A stretch of DNA of 64,000 bases from Flavobacteriaceae bacterium (GCA_013373635.1 JABXHN010000010.1:124001-188000); one strand, 5' to 3'; positions 35,374 to 44,498 are shown, numbered from the stretch's first letter. A program made the numbers and translations. Notes: generated by a model from the letters alone, not told the origin.

Positions 35374-36064
35374 GGGATTTGGGTGACTTAAATGAATTTA
35401 AATGCAATCGATAATAGTTCATAATCGATTTTATAAGTTCAATTTTCAGGTTTTTATCGAGTTTAATTGTTTTTGAATTATCAAAATTCGTGCCTAAAAA
35501 CAGCTTTAAGGCATCTGAAAGTGAATTATTTAATGAGCTTTCATTGGAAAAATAAGAACTAAATGCTCCTTCGACAAGATTAAAATAAGGAGCATCAACC
35601 GTTGAGTGATCGGGATAAAATCCTAAATAACGACTCAGATCAATTAGAAATTGTATATGAAAATTCCCGACCTGATCGTTTTGATCCATCCACATCAAAG
35701 ACTCTGATAAGAACAGAAACAGTTCTTTGTTTTCTTCTTCTTCTACAATAGCTGAAGAAAGAACTTCTGAAAGAAATAAGACTAGTGAGTTTTTGACTAG
35801 ATTAGAGTGAGCACTTTGGTAGTGGTAATGCGTTTTTACTTCAGAAATTCGATCCAATGTTGCATTGTTTTTATGAGTAGCAACTAGTTCCAATTGAGAT
35901 AAAGGCAGAAAATAGGCCGCTTTGACTTTCCCCTTTTTAGTAGCTAAAACCCCTCGTAATATATAGGATTTTAATCCGTCCGATTCTGTAAAAGCCTTTA
36001 CGATTAAACTGCTGTCTGCGTATTTAATCGAAGACAGAACGATGGCTTTTGTGTGGACTCTCAT
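35339..36064 (-). CDS. recO: DNA repair protein RecO
   Basis: RecO loads RecA on SSB-coated DNA with RecF and RecR. From the ATG at 36064 (M-R-V-H-T-K-A-I-V-L-S) the product has 241 residues; a TTG three codons upstream is less likely. The N-terminal OB-fold begins V-L-S-S-I-K-Y-A-D-S-S-L-I-V-K-A-F-T, and a helical C-terminal domain without zinc cysteines follows. A TTATTTTG box (one mismatch) sits 6 bp before the ATG, just after the gdhA terminator. Confidence 0.93.
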   Translation of the reverse strand: MRVHTKAIVLSSIKYADSSLIVKAFTESDGLKSYILRGVLATKKGKVKAAYFLPLSQLELVATHKNNATLDRISEVKTHYHYQSAHSNLVKNSLVLFLSEVLSSAIVEEEENKELFLFLSESLMWMDQNDQVGNFHIQFLIDLSRYLGFYPDHSTVDAPYFNLVEGAFSSYFSNESSLNNSLSDALKLFLGTNFDNSKTIKLDKNLKIELIKSIMNYYRLHLNSFKSPKSLEVLNVVFSSL

Positions 36065-36078
36065 AGAGAGCAAAATAA

Positions 36079-36109
36079 CAAAAAAAGCCTTTGAATGACT
36101 CCAAAGGCT
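36079..36109 (-). terminator. Intrinsic terminator after gdhA
   Basis: An 8-bp stem (AGCCTTTG at 36086-36093, CAAAGGCT at 36102-36109) is followed, in the minus direction, by a T run. It lies between gdhA and recO. Confidence 0.85.
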
Positions 36110-36130
36110 CTTAAATAATTAACAGAAATC

Positions 36131-37492
36131 TTAGATGACTCCCTGAGCGAGCATGGCATCAGCTACTTTAACGAATCCGGCGATATTCGCACCTTTAACG
36201 TAGTTGCAATAACCGTTCTCTTCCATTCCGTAATCTAAACAGTTGTTGTGAATATTGGCCATAATGTCTTTAAGACGCTCATCTACCTCTTCTCTTGTCC
36301 AACTAATTCTGAGGGAATTTTGAGACATTTCTAATCCAGAAGTAGCTACCCCACCAGCATTGGATGCTTTTCCAGGAGCAAAGAGAATTTTTTGATCGTG
36401 GAAGTAGTGAACGGCATCAGGAGTAGTAGGCATATTGGCTCCTTCGGCAACACAGGTACATCCATTTTTGACAAGCATTTTAGCTTCATCTAAATTCAAT
36501 TCGTTTTGTGTTGCACATGGGAATGCTACATCACAAGGTACTGACCAAGGACGTTCACCCTCGTGATAGGTTGCCTCGGGATATTGTTTGACGTATTCGC
36601 TAATACGACCTCTTTTGTTGTTTTTAAGATCAATTACAAAATTGATCTTTTCTTGATCGATTCCCTGTGGATCGTGAATATATCCTTTAGAGTCTGAAAA
36701 GGTTAAAACCTTAGCCCCTAATTGAACGCATTTTTCAGCGGCGTACTGAGCGACATTTCCAGAACCAGAGATACAGACCGTTTTTCCTTCCATAGAATCT
36801 CCTGTTCGTTGAAGCATGGATTGAGCGAAGTAAACGGTGCCGTAACCAGTTGCCTCTGGGCGAATCAAAGATCCTCCCCATGAACGTCCTTTCCCAGTAA
36901 GTACTCCTGTAAACTCATTTCGTATTTTCTTGTACATTCCAAAGAGGTATCCAATTTCACGGGAACCTACTCCGATATCCCCTGCTGGAACATCTGTATT
37001 AGCCCCGATATGCTTGGAAAGTTCTAACATGAACGCATGGCAAAAACGCATGATTTCATCATCTGATTTTCCTTTTGGATCAAAATCAGAACCTCCTTTT
37101 CCACCACCCATAGGAAGGGTTGTTAATGCATTTTTAAAGACCTGCTCAAAAGCCAAGAATTTTAAGATACTGGCGTTAACTGTCGGATGAAAACGCAGAC
37201 CTCCTTTGTAAGGACCAATTGCTGAATTCATCTGAATACGATAACCTCTATTGACGTGGATTTCTCCTTTGTCATCGACCCAAGCAACCCTGAAAGAAAT
37301 CAAGCGCTCAGGCTCGACCATTCTCAAAAGCACGTGTTTGCCATTATAGATTTCGTTATTGGCGATGTAAGGGATTACTGTATCGGCCACTTCTTGGACT
37401 GCTTGAATAAACTCAGGCTCATGCCCATTGCGACTGATGACCTCTTGCATAAAGCGATCAATCTTGTCTTGAATTAACTTGTCAGAATGCAT
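36131..37492 (-). CDS. gdhA: Glutamate dehydrogenase
   Basis: GdhA aminates 2-oxoglutarate to glutamate, or the reverse. The 453-residue length and sequence match the hexameric, usually NADPH-dependent type. The catalytic Lys region is P-M-G-G-G-K-G-G-S-D (about 125-134). P-A-G-D-I-G-V-G-S-R-E-I-G-Y-L-F-G and the Rossmann motif I-S-G-S-G-N-V-A-Q-Y are also present. It has its own promoter and terminator. Confidence 0.98.
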   Translation of the reverse strand: MHSDKLIQDKIDRFMQEVISRNGHEPEFIQAVQEVADTVIPYIANNEIYNGKHVLLRMVEPERLISFRVAWVDDKGEIHVNRGYRIQMNSAIGPYKGGLRFHPTVNASILKFLAFEQVFKNALTTLPMGGGKGGSDFDPKGKSDDEIMRFCHAFMLELSKHIGANTDVPAGDIGVGSREIGYLFGMYKKIRNEFTGVLTGKGRSWGGSLIRPEATGYGTVYFAQSMLQRTGDSMEGKTVCISGSGNVAQYAAEKCVQLGAKVLTFSDSKGYIHDPQGIDQEKINFVIDLKNNKRGRISEYVKQYPEATYHEGERPWSVPCDVAFPCATQNELNLDEAKMLVKNGCTCVAEGANMPTTPDAVHYFHDQKILFAPGKASNAGGVATSGLEMSQNSLRISWTREEVDERLKDIMANIHNNCLDYGMEENGYCNYVKGANIAGFVKVADAMLAQGVI

Positions 37493-37519
37493 ATAATTAT
37501 CAAATTAATATTTTGAAGA

Positions 37520-37547
37520 CAAAAATATGTTATTTTAACAATTTCAA
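37520..37547 (-). promoter_or_regulatory. Promoter of gdhA
   Basis: Minus-strand TTG (plus 37545-37547), 17-bp spacer, TATTTTTG (plus 37520-37527). Predicted leader of about 20 nt. Confidence 0.6.
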
Positions 37548-37578
37548 AGCTAAAATGTTATCTTTTTTTACAAGATTC

Positions 37579-38721
37579 TCAAAGCGCTCCATTTAAGTCC
37601 GCTATAAGATCTTCTACAGCTTCTACCCCTACAGATAATCTAATTAATCCATCTACAATCCCTAAGGCTTCACGTTCCTCTTTGGGAACGGATGCGTGTG
37701 TCATTGTAACAGGATGACCTACTAGGGATTCTACTCCTCCTAAGGAGACTCCTAAGCAGAATATTTTGAGTTTTTTAATAAGAATTTTTGTGGATTCTAA
37801 ATCTGATGATTTAGTAACAAAAGAGATCATGCTGCCAAAAGAAGTCATTTGTTTTTTGGCAATCTGGTGATTATAATGATCTTTAAATCCGGGGTAATAC
37901 ACTTTTTCTACTTTTGGGTGCGCTCTTAAAAATTCAGCAATTTGAGCTGCGTTTTCACAATGTCTCTGCATGCGAAGGTGCAGGGTTTTGATTCCTCTCA
38001 GCACTAAAAAGCAATCCATCGGTGAAGGAATTGCTCCTGCTGCATTTTGGATGAAGTGCAATTTTTTGCCCAATTCAACATCCTTAACGACAAGGGCACC
38101 GAGGATGACATCAGAATGACCCGATAGGAATTTAGTAGCGGAGTGCATTGAAATATCCGCTCCTAAATCAAGAGGTTGCTGTAAATAAGGAGAAGCAAAG
38201 GTGTTGTCTACACCAACAAGAATGGAAGGATCTATAGATTTGGTGATTTTGACAATCTCGGAGATATCGACTATTTTGACTAGAGGATTGGTGGGCGATT
38301 CCACCCAAACCATTCTGGTATTGGCTTGAAAATGATCTTTCAAACCCGCTAAATCTTGAAGGTCAACAAAGGAAAATTGCAAGCCAAGCTGCTCTAATAA
38401 TTGAGTAAAAAGACGATAGCTTCCTCCGTAAATATCTTTGGTAGCGATAATATGATCTCCAGATTTCAACAATCTTAGGGCGGCATCTACAGCGGCGATC
38501 CCCGAACTAAAAGCAATGGCATCCCTGCCATTTTCAATGCTGGCTAATGATTTTTCAAGAGCAGTTCTAGTGGGGTTTTCTGTTCTCGAATAGGCGTATT
38601 GACCGTAATTCCCTAGTTCTTCTTGACCATAAGAACTACTCATATAGATTGGGGTCATCAAAGCATTGTAGGGAGGTTCTAAATGCTGCCCGCCGTGAAT
38701 CATTTTAGTTTCTTTCTTCAT
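37579..38721 (-). CDS. Cys/Met metabolism PLP-dependent enzyme (cystathionine gamma-synthase type)
   Basis: The 380-residue protein is of the trans-sulfuration family (fold type I PLP). Signatures are Y-S-R-T-E-N-P-T-R-T-A-L-E near the N-terminus, F-S-S-G-I-A-A-V-D-A-A, and the PLP lysine in H-S-A-T-K-F-L-S-G-H-S (about Lys197). The C-terminal G-G-V-E-S-L-V-G-H-P-V-T-M-T-H is typical. The family includes MetB, MetC and gamma-lyases, which cannot be separated with certainty from sequence alone. Its ATG overlaps the stop of the DinB-like gene by 1 bp (TAATG), so the two are translationally coupled. Confidence 0.92.
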   Translation of the reverse strand: MKKETKMIHGGQHLEPPYNALMTPIYMSSSYGQEELGNYGQYAYSRTENPTRTALEKSLASIENGRDAIAFSSGIAAVDAALRLLKSGDHIIATKDIYGGSYRLFTQLLEQLGLQFSFVDLQDLAGLKDHFQANTRMVWVESPTNPLVKIVDISEIVKITKSIDPSILVGVDNTFASPYLQQPLDLGADISMHSATKFLSGHSDVILGALVVKDVELGKKLHFIQNAAGAIPSPMDCFLVLRGIKTLHLRMQRHCENAAQIAEFLRAHPKVEKVYYPGFKDHYNHQIAKKQMTSFGSMISFVTKSSDLESTKILIKKLKIFCLGVSLGGVESLVGHPVTMTHASVPKEEREALGIVDGLIRLSVGVEAVEDLIADLNGAL

Positions 38722-39194
38722 TACGATGCTATTCCTAAGGCTCTTCTAAGCGCAAGGATGGATCCTATATGAATGCCTTCGTGAAAATTATTAAATGTGA
38801 TCGCATCTTCAACTGACTCTAGGGTTACATTGGCTGAAGTGGTATAAGGATTGTAGTTTTTAAAGATTCCTTTGTTATAATCTTCTTCCGTTTTAACAAC
38901 TAGATCTACTAGAGCTTTCTTGATTGAATTAAATTCTTCCTCTGAAGGCTCCTCTGATGGAAGAGATCCTTTAGCGTATTTTGCAATGATGTCATCAGGC
39001 AAATTAAGAGCTAAGCCGCTTAATTTATAGACTAATAATTGTTGGGTTACGGCCACATGTGCAATATTCCACCAAATATTATTGTTAAAGTGCTCTGGTA
39101 TTGCCAAAAGATCCTCTCTTGAAATCGTCTCTAAAAAATTGACCAGAATTTTTCTGGTTTCCCTGCAGTTATAGAATTGAAACTTCATACTCAT
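38721..39194 (-). CDS. DinB-like family protein
   Basis: A 157-residue protein of the DinB/YfiT four-helix metalloenzyme fold. Three histidines in metal-ligand positions are visible: His46 (W-W-N-I-A-H-V), His138 and His142 (N-N-F-H-E-G-I-H-I-G). Members include thiol-dependent S-transferases (bacillithiol, mycothiol) and many unassigned proteins. It is translationally coupled to the PLP enzyme downstream. Confidence 0.9.
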   Translation of the reverse strand: MSMKFQFYNCRETRKILVNFLETISREDLLAIPEHFNNNIWWNIAHVAVTQQLLVYKLSGLALNLPDDIIAKYAKGSLPSEEPSEEEFNSIKKALVDLVVKTEEDYNKGIFKNYNPYTTSANVTLESVEDAITFNNFHEGIHIGSILALRRALGIAS

Positions 39195-39238
39195 GATGTC
39201 ATTTATAAATTGTAATTTTAAATCACTAAAGTAATCAA

Positions 39239-39598
39239 TTGATGAACATTATATATCATTTGAGCAGTTGTTCTACTAATAAAAGGATTTTAGCAGAACT
39301 GCCACTCGAACAATTTAAACTAATCGATATTAAAGATCACCCCCTAAGCGATGAGGAATTAGAGGGGTTTTACAAACACACTTCTTCTTATGAGGCCTTG
39401 ATTAATAAAAGAGCTCAACTCTTTAAAGCAGAAGGAATAGCTCCTAATGGCCAGAGTGAAGACAGGTATAGGGAGTTGCTTAAAAGTCATTACACCTACT
39501 TAAAAAGACCTGTTATTCAATATCAGGACAAGCTCTATATTGGCAATGCTAAATCGACTGTTGAATCCTTAAAGTCGCACCTTGAAAGCACTCATTAA
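39239..39598 (+). CDS. ArsC/Spx-like thioredoxin-fold protein
   Basis: A 119-residue protein with a thioredoxin-like N-terminus (I-I-Y-H-L-S-S-C-S-T-N-K-R-I-L). It has a single Cys near residue 10 in CSTNK, where ArsC has C-S-T-C-R or C-x5 variants. The C-terminal Y-L-K-R-P-V-I-Q-Y-Q-D-K-L-Y-I-G-N matches the arsenate reductase/Spx family. It could be an arsenate reductase-like or redox regulatory protein. The EamA gene overlaps its end by 17 bp. Confidence 0.85.
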   Translation: MMNIIYHLSSCSTNKRILAELPLEQFKLIDIKDHPLSDEELEGFYKHTSSYEALINKRAQLFKAEGIAPNGQSEDRYRELLKSHYTYLKRPVIQYQDKLYIGNAKSTVESLKSHLESTH

Positions 39599-40478
39599 TA
39601 TTAGAGTAGTTGCTTTTTTAGCAGCCTTGGGAGCGACGACCATTTACGGCATCAATCACACGGTTGCCAAGGGAGTTATGCCCGATTACGTCGGAGCATT
39701 TGGTTTTATTTTCCTAAGAACAGGAGGTGCAGCACTGCTGTTTTGGATTAGTTCCATATTTGTAAAATCAGAGAAAATAGCCAAGCAAGATTGGAAGCCT
39801 CTGATTACAGCAGCCATACTAGGAGCGAGTATTAATATGCTTTCCTTCTTCAAAGGCTTAGAGCTCTCGACACCGATTAATTCTTCAATTTTAGTGACCA
39901 TCACTCCTATCATCGTCGTTATTTTTTCAAGTATCCTTTTAAAAGAGAAAATCTATTTTACCAAGGTTCTCGGTATCGCTATGGGATTGGTAGGAGCTAT
40001 TGGACTGGTGATTTACGGTAAGGAAGTCCGTATGGACGCCCCTAATATTCCATTGGGGAATACCTTGTTTATCGTCAATGCTACGGCTTATGGATTGTAT
40101 TTAATTGTGATTAAAAAAGTCATGGAAAAGTATCAGCCCATCACTGTTTTAAAATGGGTGTTTACGATTGCATTTATTGTCAATCTACCGATTACCTATT
40201 CGTCTTTTAATCAGATCAATTGGGAGATGCCTCCATCGATCATCGCATCGGTAGTATTTGTAATTTTGGGAACCACTTACATGACTTATTTGTTCAATGG
40301 ATTTGCGCTGACTAAACTCAAGGCTTCTACAGTGAGTTCTTTCGTATATGTGCAACCCCTCATTGGAATTATAGTAGCAATTTTAAGCGGACAAGATCAG
40401 CTCAATTTCACTAAGGTAGCAGCCGGAATACTGGTATTGTCAGGGGTTTATTTTGCCTCTAAAAAACAAACAATTTAA
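39582..40478 (+). CDS. EamA family (DMT) transporter
   Basis: A 298-residue drug/metabolite transporter superfamily member with ten hydrophobic helices in two EamA repeats (about 8-135 and 155-295). I-Y-G-I-N-H-T-V-A-K follows the first helix and P-L-I-G-I-I-V-A-I-L lies near the end. No ATG precedes the first helix, so the start is probably TTG at 39582 within the end of the preceding gene (an ATT is another option). Substrates are unknown; family members export metabolites or amino acids. Confidence 0.9.
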   Translation: MKALINIRVVAFLAALGATTIYGINHTVAKGVMPDYVGAFGFIFLRTGGAALLFWISSIFVKSEKIAKQDWKPLITAAILGASINMLSFFKGLELSTPINSSILVTITPIIVVIFSSILLKEKIYFTKVLGIAMGLVGAIGLVIYGKEVRMDAPNIPLGNTLFIVNATAYGLYLIVIKKVMEKYQPITVLKWVFTIAFIVNLPITYSSFNQINWEMPPSIIASVVFVILGTTYMTYLFNGFALTKLKASTVSSFVYVQPLIGIIVAILSGQDQLNFTKVAAGILVLSGVYFASKKQTI

Positions 40479-40480
40479 TT

Positions 40481-41452
40481 ATGGAAAAAGCAGCATTTAT
40501 CAAAGATTTATCAATGCCCATTGTAGCGGCCCCCATGTTTTTAATCTCAGGACCAGAACTGGTTATCGCCTGTTGTAAAAACGGCATAGTAGGGAGTTTT
40601 CCCGCTCTGAACCAACGAACGACAGAGGGCTTTGAACAATGGGTTGTTCAGATTAAAGAGGCGCTTGCTGCTTTTGAAGAAGAGACAGGAAAGAAGGCAG
40701 CACCTTTTGCAGTGAACCTCATTGTACATCCGACCAATCCGAGACTCGAAGCGGATCTAAAAATTTGTATGAAACACAAAGTTCCATTGGTGATCACCTC
40801 ACTAGGAGCTGTGAGTCAGGTCGTTGATGCTGTGCATTCCTACGGGGGGCTTGTCTTTCACGATATCATCAAAAAACGACATGCAGAAAAGGCCATTGAA
40901 GCTGGAGTCGATGGATTAATACTGGTTTCTGCAGGAGCTGGAGGACACGGAGGAACCCTCAATCCGATGAGCTTGTTGTCAGAAGTACGTTCGATTTTCG
41001 ATGGAACGATGTTGCTTTCAGGTTGTATTTCAACAGGAATAGATGTTGCTTCAGCACTTCAGATGGGAGCAGATTTAGCCTATATGGGAACCCGTTTTAT
41101 CAACACAGAAGAGAGTCAAGCTACCGATGAATACCGTCAGATGATCATCGATTCTGGAGCAAGTGATATTGTTTATACCGCTTCCATATCTGGTGTTCCA
41201 GCTAATTTTCTAGCCAAGAGTTTGGCAAAAGCAGGAATCTCAGAAGAAGATTTAAAGGCGGAACAAAAGATTGATTTTGGTAAAGAATTAGACACTGAAG
41301 CTAAAGCTTGGAAAACAATCTGGTCAGCCGGTCAGGGAGTGACAAGCATTCACGAAAACACAAGTGTCAAAGACTTAGTGAGCCGTTTAAAATCTGAATT
41401 TAAAACAGCGCTTTTAGATCAAGAAAAGCGTATAAAACAATGGTTTTCTTAA
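40481..41452 (+). CDS. Nitronate monooxygenase family protein
   Basis: A 323-residue FMN-dependent TIM-barrel protein of the 2-nitropropane dioxygenase/NMO family. Visible motifs are P-I-V-A-A-P-M-F-L-I-S-G (about 13-24), G-S-F-P-A-L-N-Q-R and the FMN-phosphate loop L-V-S-A-G-A-G-G-H-G-G (about 148-158). G-A-D-L-A-Y-M-G-T-R-F is also present. The family oxidises nitronates such as propionate 3-nitronate. It starts 2 bp after the EamA gene and ends 3 bp from the convergent SulP gene. Confidence 0.93.
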   Translation: MEKAAFIKDLSMPIVAAPMFLISGPELVIACCKNGIVGSFPALNQRTTEGFEQWVVQIKEALAAFEEETGKKAAPFAVNLIVHPTNPRLEADLKICMKHKVPLVITSLGAVSQVVDAVHSYGGLVFHDIIKKRHAEKAIEAGVDGLILVSAGAGGHGGTLNPMSLLSEVRSIFDGTMLLSGCISTGIDVASALQMGADLAYMGTRFINTEESQATDEYRQMIIDSGASDIVYTASISGVPANFLAKSLAKAGISEEDLKAEQKIDFGKELDTEAKAWKTIWSAGQGVTSIHENTSVKDLVSRLKSEFKTALLDQEKRIKQWFS

Positions 41453-41455
41453 AGA

Positions 41456-42982
41456 CTATTGATCGACTGCTACTTTGTAAGTAGGGTCCTCCATGACGTT
41501 GACATCGATAATCTCATCAGCGTTTTTCAATAGAATTCTACAGTCAGCACTGAGGTGTTTGAGGTGTACTTCTTTGCCAACCTTAAGATATCTAGAAGTA
41601 AGCTTATTTACAGCTTCGATGGCGGACATATCTACAATTCGAGATTCAGCAAAATCGATGATAACTACATCGGGATCATTTAACACATCAAACTTTTCGT
41701 TAAAAACAGTGATGGAACCAAAGAATAAAGGCCCGTATATTTCATAGTGTTTAACCCCCTCTTCATCTATAAATTTTCGAGCTCTAATTCTCTTGGCATT
41801 ATCCCAAGCAAATACAAGTGCGGCTATGATAACCCCTACTACAACGGCAAGCGCTAGATTGTGTAAGAATACGGTAACAAGGGTCACGAGCACCATTACA
41901 AATACATCGGATTTAGGCATACGTCTAAATGTTTTTAAACTCGCCCATTCAAATGTTCCAATGGAGACCATGATCATTAGTCCAGTAAGGGCTGCCATTG
42001 GCATTTTTTCAATTATTGAGGAACCAAACATGATGAAGACGAGTAGCATTACAGAGGCCACAATCCCGGAGAGACGTGCACGAGCACCATTGGAGGTGTT
42101 GATCAAACTCTGACCAATCATCGCACAACCACCCATTCCTGAAAATAAGCCTGAGAGAATATTAGCCCCTCCTTGAGCGATGGCTTCTCTATTGCCACTC
42201 CCTCTAGTTTCAGTGATTTCATCGACGATATTAAGAGTCAAAAGACTCTCGATAAGACCTACACCTGCCACAATAGAAGCATAGGGGAAAATAATTTTTA
42301 AGGTCTCTAATTCAAGAGGAACTTCTGGTAAATGAAAGGGAGGAAATCCTCCTTTGATGGAGGCGATATCTCCAATGGTTTTGGTGTCAATTCCGAAGAA
42401 AACAACGATTCCAAATACCGCTAGAATGGCAATCAATGCCGCTGGAAGTTGTTTGTTGATCTTTGGAATTCCCCAAATACTCAACATTGTAAAAAGCACT
42501 AATCCCAATAAGGTAACAAGAGGCATTCCTGTAAGCCAGTTACCGGATTCATCTTGGAATTGAACTAATTGAGAACTAAAAATGATGATCGCCAATCCGT
42601 TAACAAATCCAAAAATAACAGGATGAGGAACCAGACGCATCAGTTTTCCTAATTTTAAAAAACCAACAACAGTTTGAAGAAGACCGGCTAGGATGACGGT
42701 CGCAAAGATATATTCAACTCCATGTGATTTTACAAGGGCAACTAAAACAACAGCAACGGCGCCAGTGGCACCAGAAATCATTCCAGGTCTACCACCAAAA
42801 ATGGAAGTGACTAGACCCATCATAAAGGCAGCGTATAATCCAGTTAAGGGTGAGAGGCCTGCAATTAGCGCAAAGGCAATGGCTTCGGGGACTAACGCTA
42901 AAGCAACAGTTAAACCAGAGAGTATTTCAGTTTTGTAATTTACTTCCTGAGAGAAGTCAAATAGGTTGATTATTTTCTTCAA
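41456..42982 (-). CDS. SulP family inorganic anion transporter
   Basis: A 508-residue SLC26/SulP protein. The N-terminal E-I-L-S-G-L-T-V-A-L-A-L-V-P-E-A-I-A-F-A and A-A-F-M-M-G-L-V-T-S-I-F-G-G-R-P-G-M-I-S-G-A-T are typical. About 12-14 helices are followed by a STAS domain (about 395-500; I-I-D-F-A-E-S-R-I-V-D-M-S-A-I-E-A). Substrates may be sulfate, bicarbonate or chloride, and no sulfate-assimilation gene is nearby to decide. A second SulP protein is encoded at 60.6 kb. It starts divergently from gpsA with a small RNA-like element between. Confidence 0.94.
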   Translation of the reverse strand: MKKIINLFDFSQEVNYKTEILSGLTVALALVPEAIAFALIAGLSPLTGLYAAFMMGLVTSIFGGRPGMISGATGAVAVVLVALVKSHGVEYIFATVILAGLLQTVVGFLKLGKLMRLVPHPVIFGFVNGLAIIIFSSQLVQFQDESGNWLTGMPLVTLLGLVLFTMLSIWGIPKINKQLPAALIAILAVFGIVVFFGIDTKTIGDIASIKGGFPPFHLPEVPLELETLKIIFPYASIVAGVGLIESLLTLNIVDEITETRGSGNREAIAQGGANILSGLFSGMGGCAMIGQSLINTSNGARARLSGIVASVMLLVFIMFGSSIIEKMPMAALTGLMIMVSIGTFEWASLKTFRRMPKSDVFVMVLVTLVTVFLHNLALAVVVGVIIAALVFAWDNAKRIRARKFIDEEGVKHYEIYGPLFFGSITVFNEKFDVLNDPDVVIIDFAESRIVDMSAIEAVNKLTSRYLKVGKEVHLKHLSADCRILLKNADEIIDVNVMEDPTYKVAVDQ

Positions 42983-43001
42983 AACGAACTATTTAGGTTT
43001 G

Positions 43002-43033
43002 CAAAAATACACTTTCATATCGATACATGCCAA
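43002..43033 (-). promoter_or_regulatory. Promoter of SulP gene
   Basis: Minus-strand TTG (plus 43031-43033), 21-bp spacer, TATTTTTG (plus 43002-43009); predicted leader about 14 nt. Confidence 0.5.
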
Positions 43034-43120
43034 AAATAATAAACCCCTGAACGAAATATCATCCAAGGGCTTAAACCAAATCAACCAAACAAAAACTAAT
43101 TTTTGTATAATATGATTAAC
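43034..43120 (-). ncRNA. Possible small RNA or 3' element related to the 24.4-kb element
   Basis: On the minus strand, GTTTGGTTGATTTGG (plus 43076-43090) is followed by a 12-bp stem (plus 43061-43072 with 43041-43052, four G-U pairs that become mismatches on the plus strand) and a T-rich tract. A second stem (plus 43089-43095 with 43100-43106) lies upstream. No minus-strand gene lies directly upstream, since gpsA at 43197 is on the plus strand, so the transcript would have to begin within this gap. No good promoter was found. Confidence 0.4.
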
Positions 43121-43196
43121 AAATAGCGTGCCAAAAATTAATTAACAGTAAAAATATTTTTTAGTTAATCTTAAAATATTTCTTCAACTTTGTTTC

Positions 43197-44198
43197 ATGA
43201 ATAACCCTCATCAAATAGCAGTCTTAGGAGGAGGTTCCTGGGCAACAGCCTTGGTTAAAATTCTGACAGATAACCAATTAAAAGTAAATTGGTATATCAG
43301 AAACCAGAACGATATCGACTATTTACTCCAACATAGACACAATCCAAAATACTTGACATCGGTTCACTTTAATTTAGAGATGCTCGAATTGAGTTCGGAT
43401 ATCAATGCGGTTGTACAGGCGAATAAGCGAATGATCGTAGCGATTCCTTCAGCTTTTGTTGCAAATGAGTTAAAAAAAGTAACCATTCCTTTAAGTGGAA
43501 AGACTATTTTTTCTGCTGTCAAAGGGATTGAGCCTGAATCTGAACTCATCATTGGAGAATACTTACACCAAAAATTTGGTGTTCCTATGAATCAAATAGG
43601 AGTGATTACTGGCCCTTGTCACGCTGAAGAGGTCGCTTTGGAGCGATTGTCTTATTTGACCATTGCTTGTATGAACAAGAGAAGAGCTCAGTATTTAGCA
43701 GATATGCTTTCGGCTAATTATATCATTACCCACACTTCTAGAGATGTCATCGGTACTGAATACGCTGCAGTCTTTAAGAACATTTACGCTTTAGCAGCAG
43801 GTATTGCACATGGGATAGGATACGGAGACAATTTTCAGGCCGTATTAATCGCCAACTCCATAGCTGAAATGAAAACCATCATTAGAGCCATTAAACGCAA
43901 GAGAAGAGTTATTTATCACTCGGCCTATTTAGGAGATTTATTAGTAACTGCCTATTCCACATTTTCTCGAAATCGAATGTTCGGAACCATGATTGGGAAA
44001 GGTTATAGTGTGAAGAGTGCCATGATGGAAATGAAGATGGTTGCAGAAGGATACTACGCTTCTAAAAGTGCGCATCATTTTTTAAAGCAAAAAGAACTTT
44101 TTAATAAGGCGCCGATTGCTACTTCGGTTTATCGAATCCTCTACCAGGAAGAACGTCCTAGAGAAGTTTTTAAAGAATTACAGAATCATTTGATCTGA
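43197..44198 (+). CDS. gpsA: Glycerol-3-phosphate dehydrogenase [NAD(P)+]
   Basis: GpsA makes glycerol 3-phosphate for phospholipids from dihydroxyacetone phosphate. The 333-residue protein has the nucleotide motif V-L-G-G-G-S-W-A-T-A (about 9-18), S-A-V-K-G-I-E-P-E, T-G-P-C-H-A-E-E-V and the catalytic F-K-N-I-Y-A-L-A-A-G-I (Lys near 199). A C-terminal R-N-R-M-F-G-T-M-I-G-K-G follows. A CAACTTTG box (one mismatch to TAnnTTTG) ends 4 bp before the ATG. It ends directly against the convergent ABM gene. Confidence 0.97.
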   Translation: MNNPHQIAVLGGGSWATALVKILTDNQLKVNWYIRNQNDIDYLLQHRHNPKYLTSVHFNLEMLELSSDINAVVQANKRMIVAIPSAFVANELKKVTIPLSGKTIFSAVKGIEPESELIIGEYLHQKFGVPMNQIGVITGPCHAEEVALERLSYLTIACMNKRRAQYLADMLSANYIITHTSRDVIGTEYAAVFKNIYALAAGIAHGIGYGDNFQAVLIANSIAEMKTIIRAIKRKRRVIYHSAYLGDLLVTAYSTFSRNRMFGTMIGKGYSVKSAMMEMKMVAEGYYASKSAHHFLKQKELFNKAPIATSVYRILYQEERPREVFKELQNHLI

Positions 44199-44498
44199 TT
44201 AAAACTCGTACTCACGCTCTACTTTACAGACTCTAAGGCTGTAATGGTCGTACCATTTTTCTTTTCCCAATTGCATTGCAATTCCGTGCTCTGGATGATT
44301 TCTCCATGCCTTAATCGATTCCAGATCGCTCCAATAACTCACCGTAATCCCGATCGCTTCACGAGCTGAATCATATCCTAAAAAACCCTTTTGTTTTTTG
44401 ACGAGTTGTTCCATGGCTTGTGCCATCTGCGCATAACCTTCGTCATTTTTGATAGCTGAAGTAAAAATAACGGCGTAATAAGGAACTTGATACATCAT
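44199..44498 (-). CDS. Antibiotic biosynthesis monooxygenase domain protein
   Basis: A 99-residue protein with the dimeric alpha/beta ABM fold: Y-Y-A-V-I-F-T-S, a helix with A-Q-A-M-E-Q-L-V-K-K-Q-K-G-F-L-G-Y-D-S-A-R, G-I-T-V-S-Y-W-S-D-L-E-S-I-K-A-W and N-H-P-E-H. Small ABM proteins oxidise quinones or degrade heme, but many have no known role. It overlaps the upstream gene by 4 bp and is coupled to it. Confidence 0.9.
   Translation of the reverse strand: MMYQVPYYAVIFTSAIKNDEGYAQMAQAMEQLVKKQKGFLGYDSAREAIGITVSYWSDLESIKAWRNHPEHGIAMQLGKEKWYDHYSLRVCKVEREYEF

Noticed and set aside
41456-42982. Assignment of this SulP protein specifically as a sulfate transporter.
   Set aside because: SulP substrates include several anions and no sulfate-assimilation gene is adjacent, so only the family is reported.
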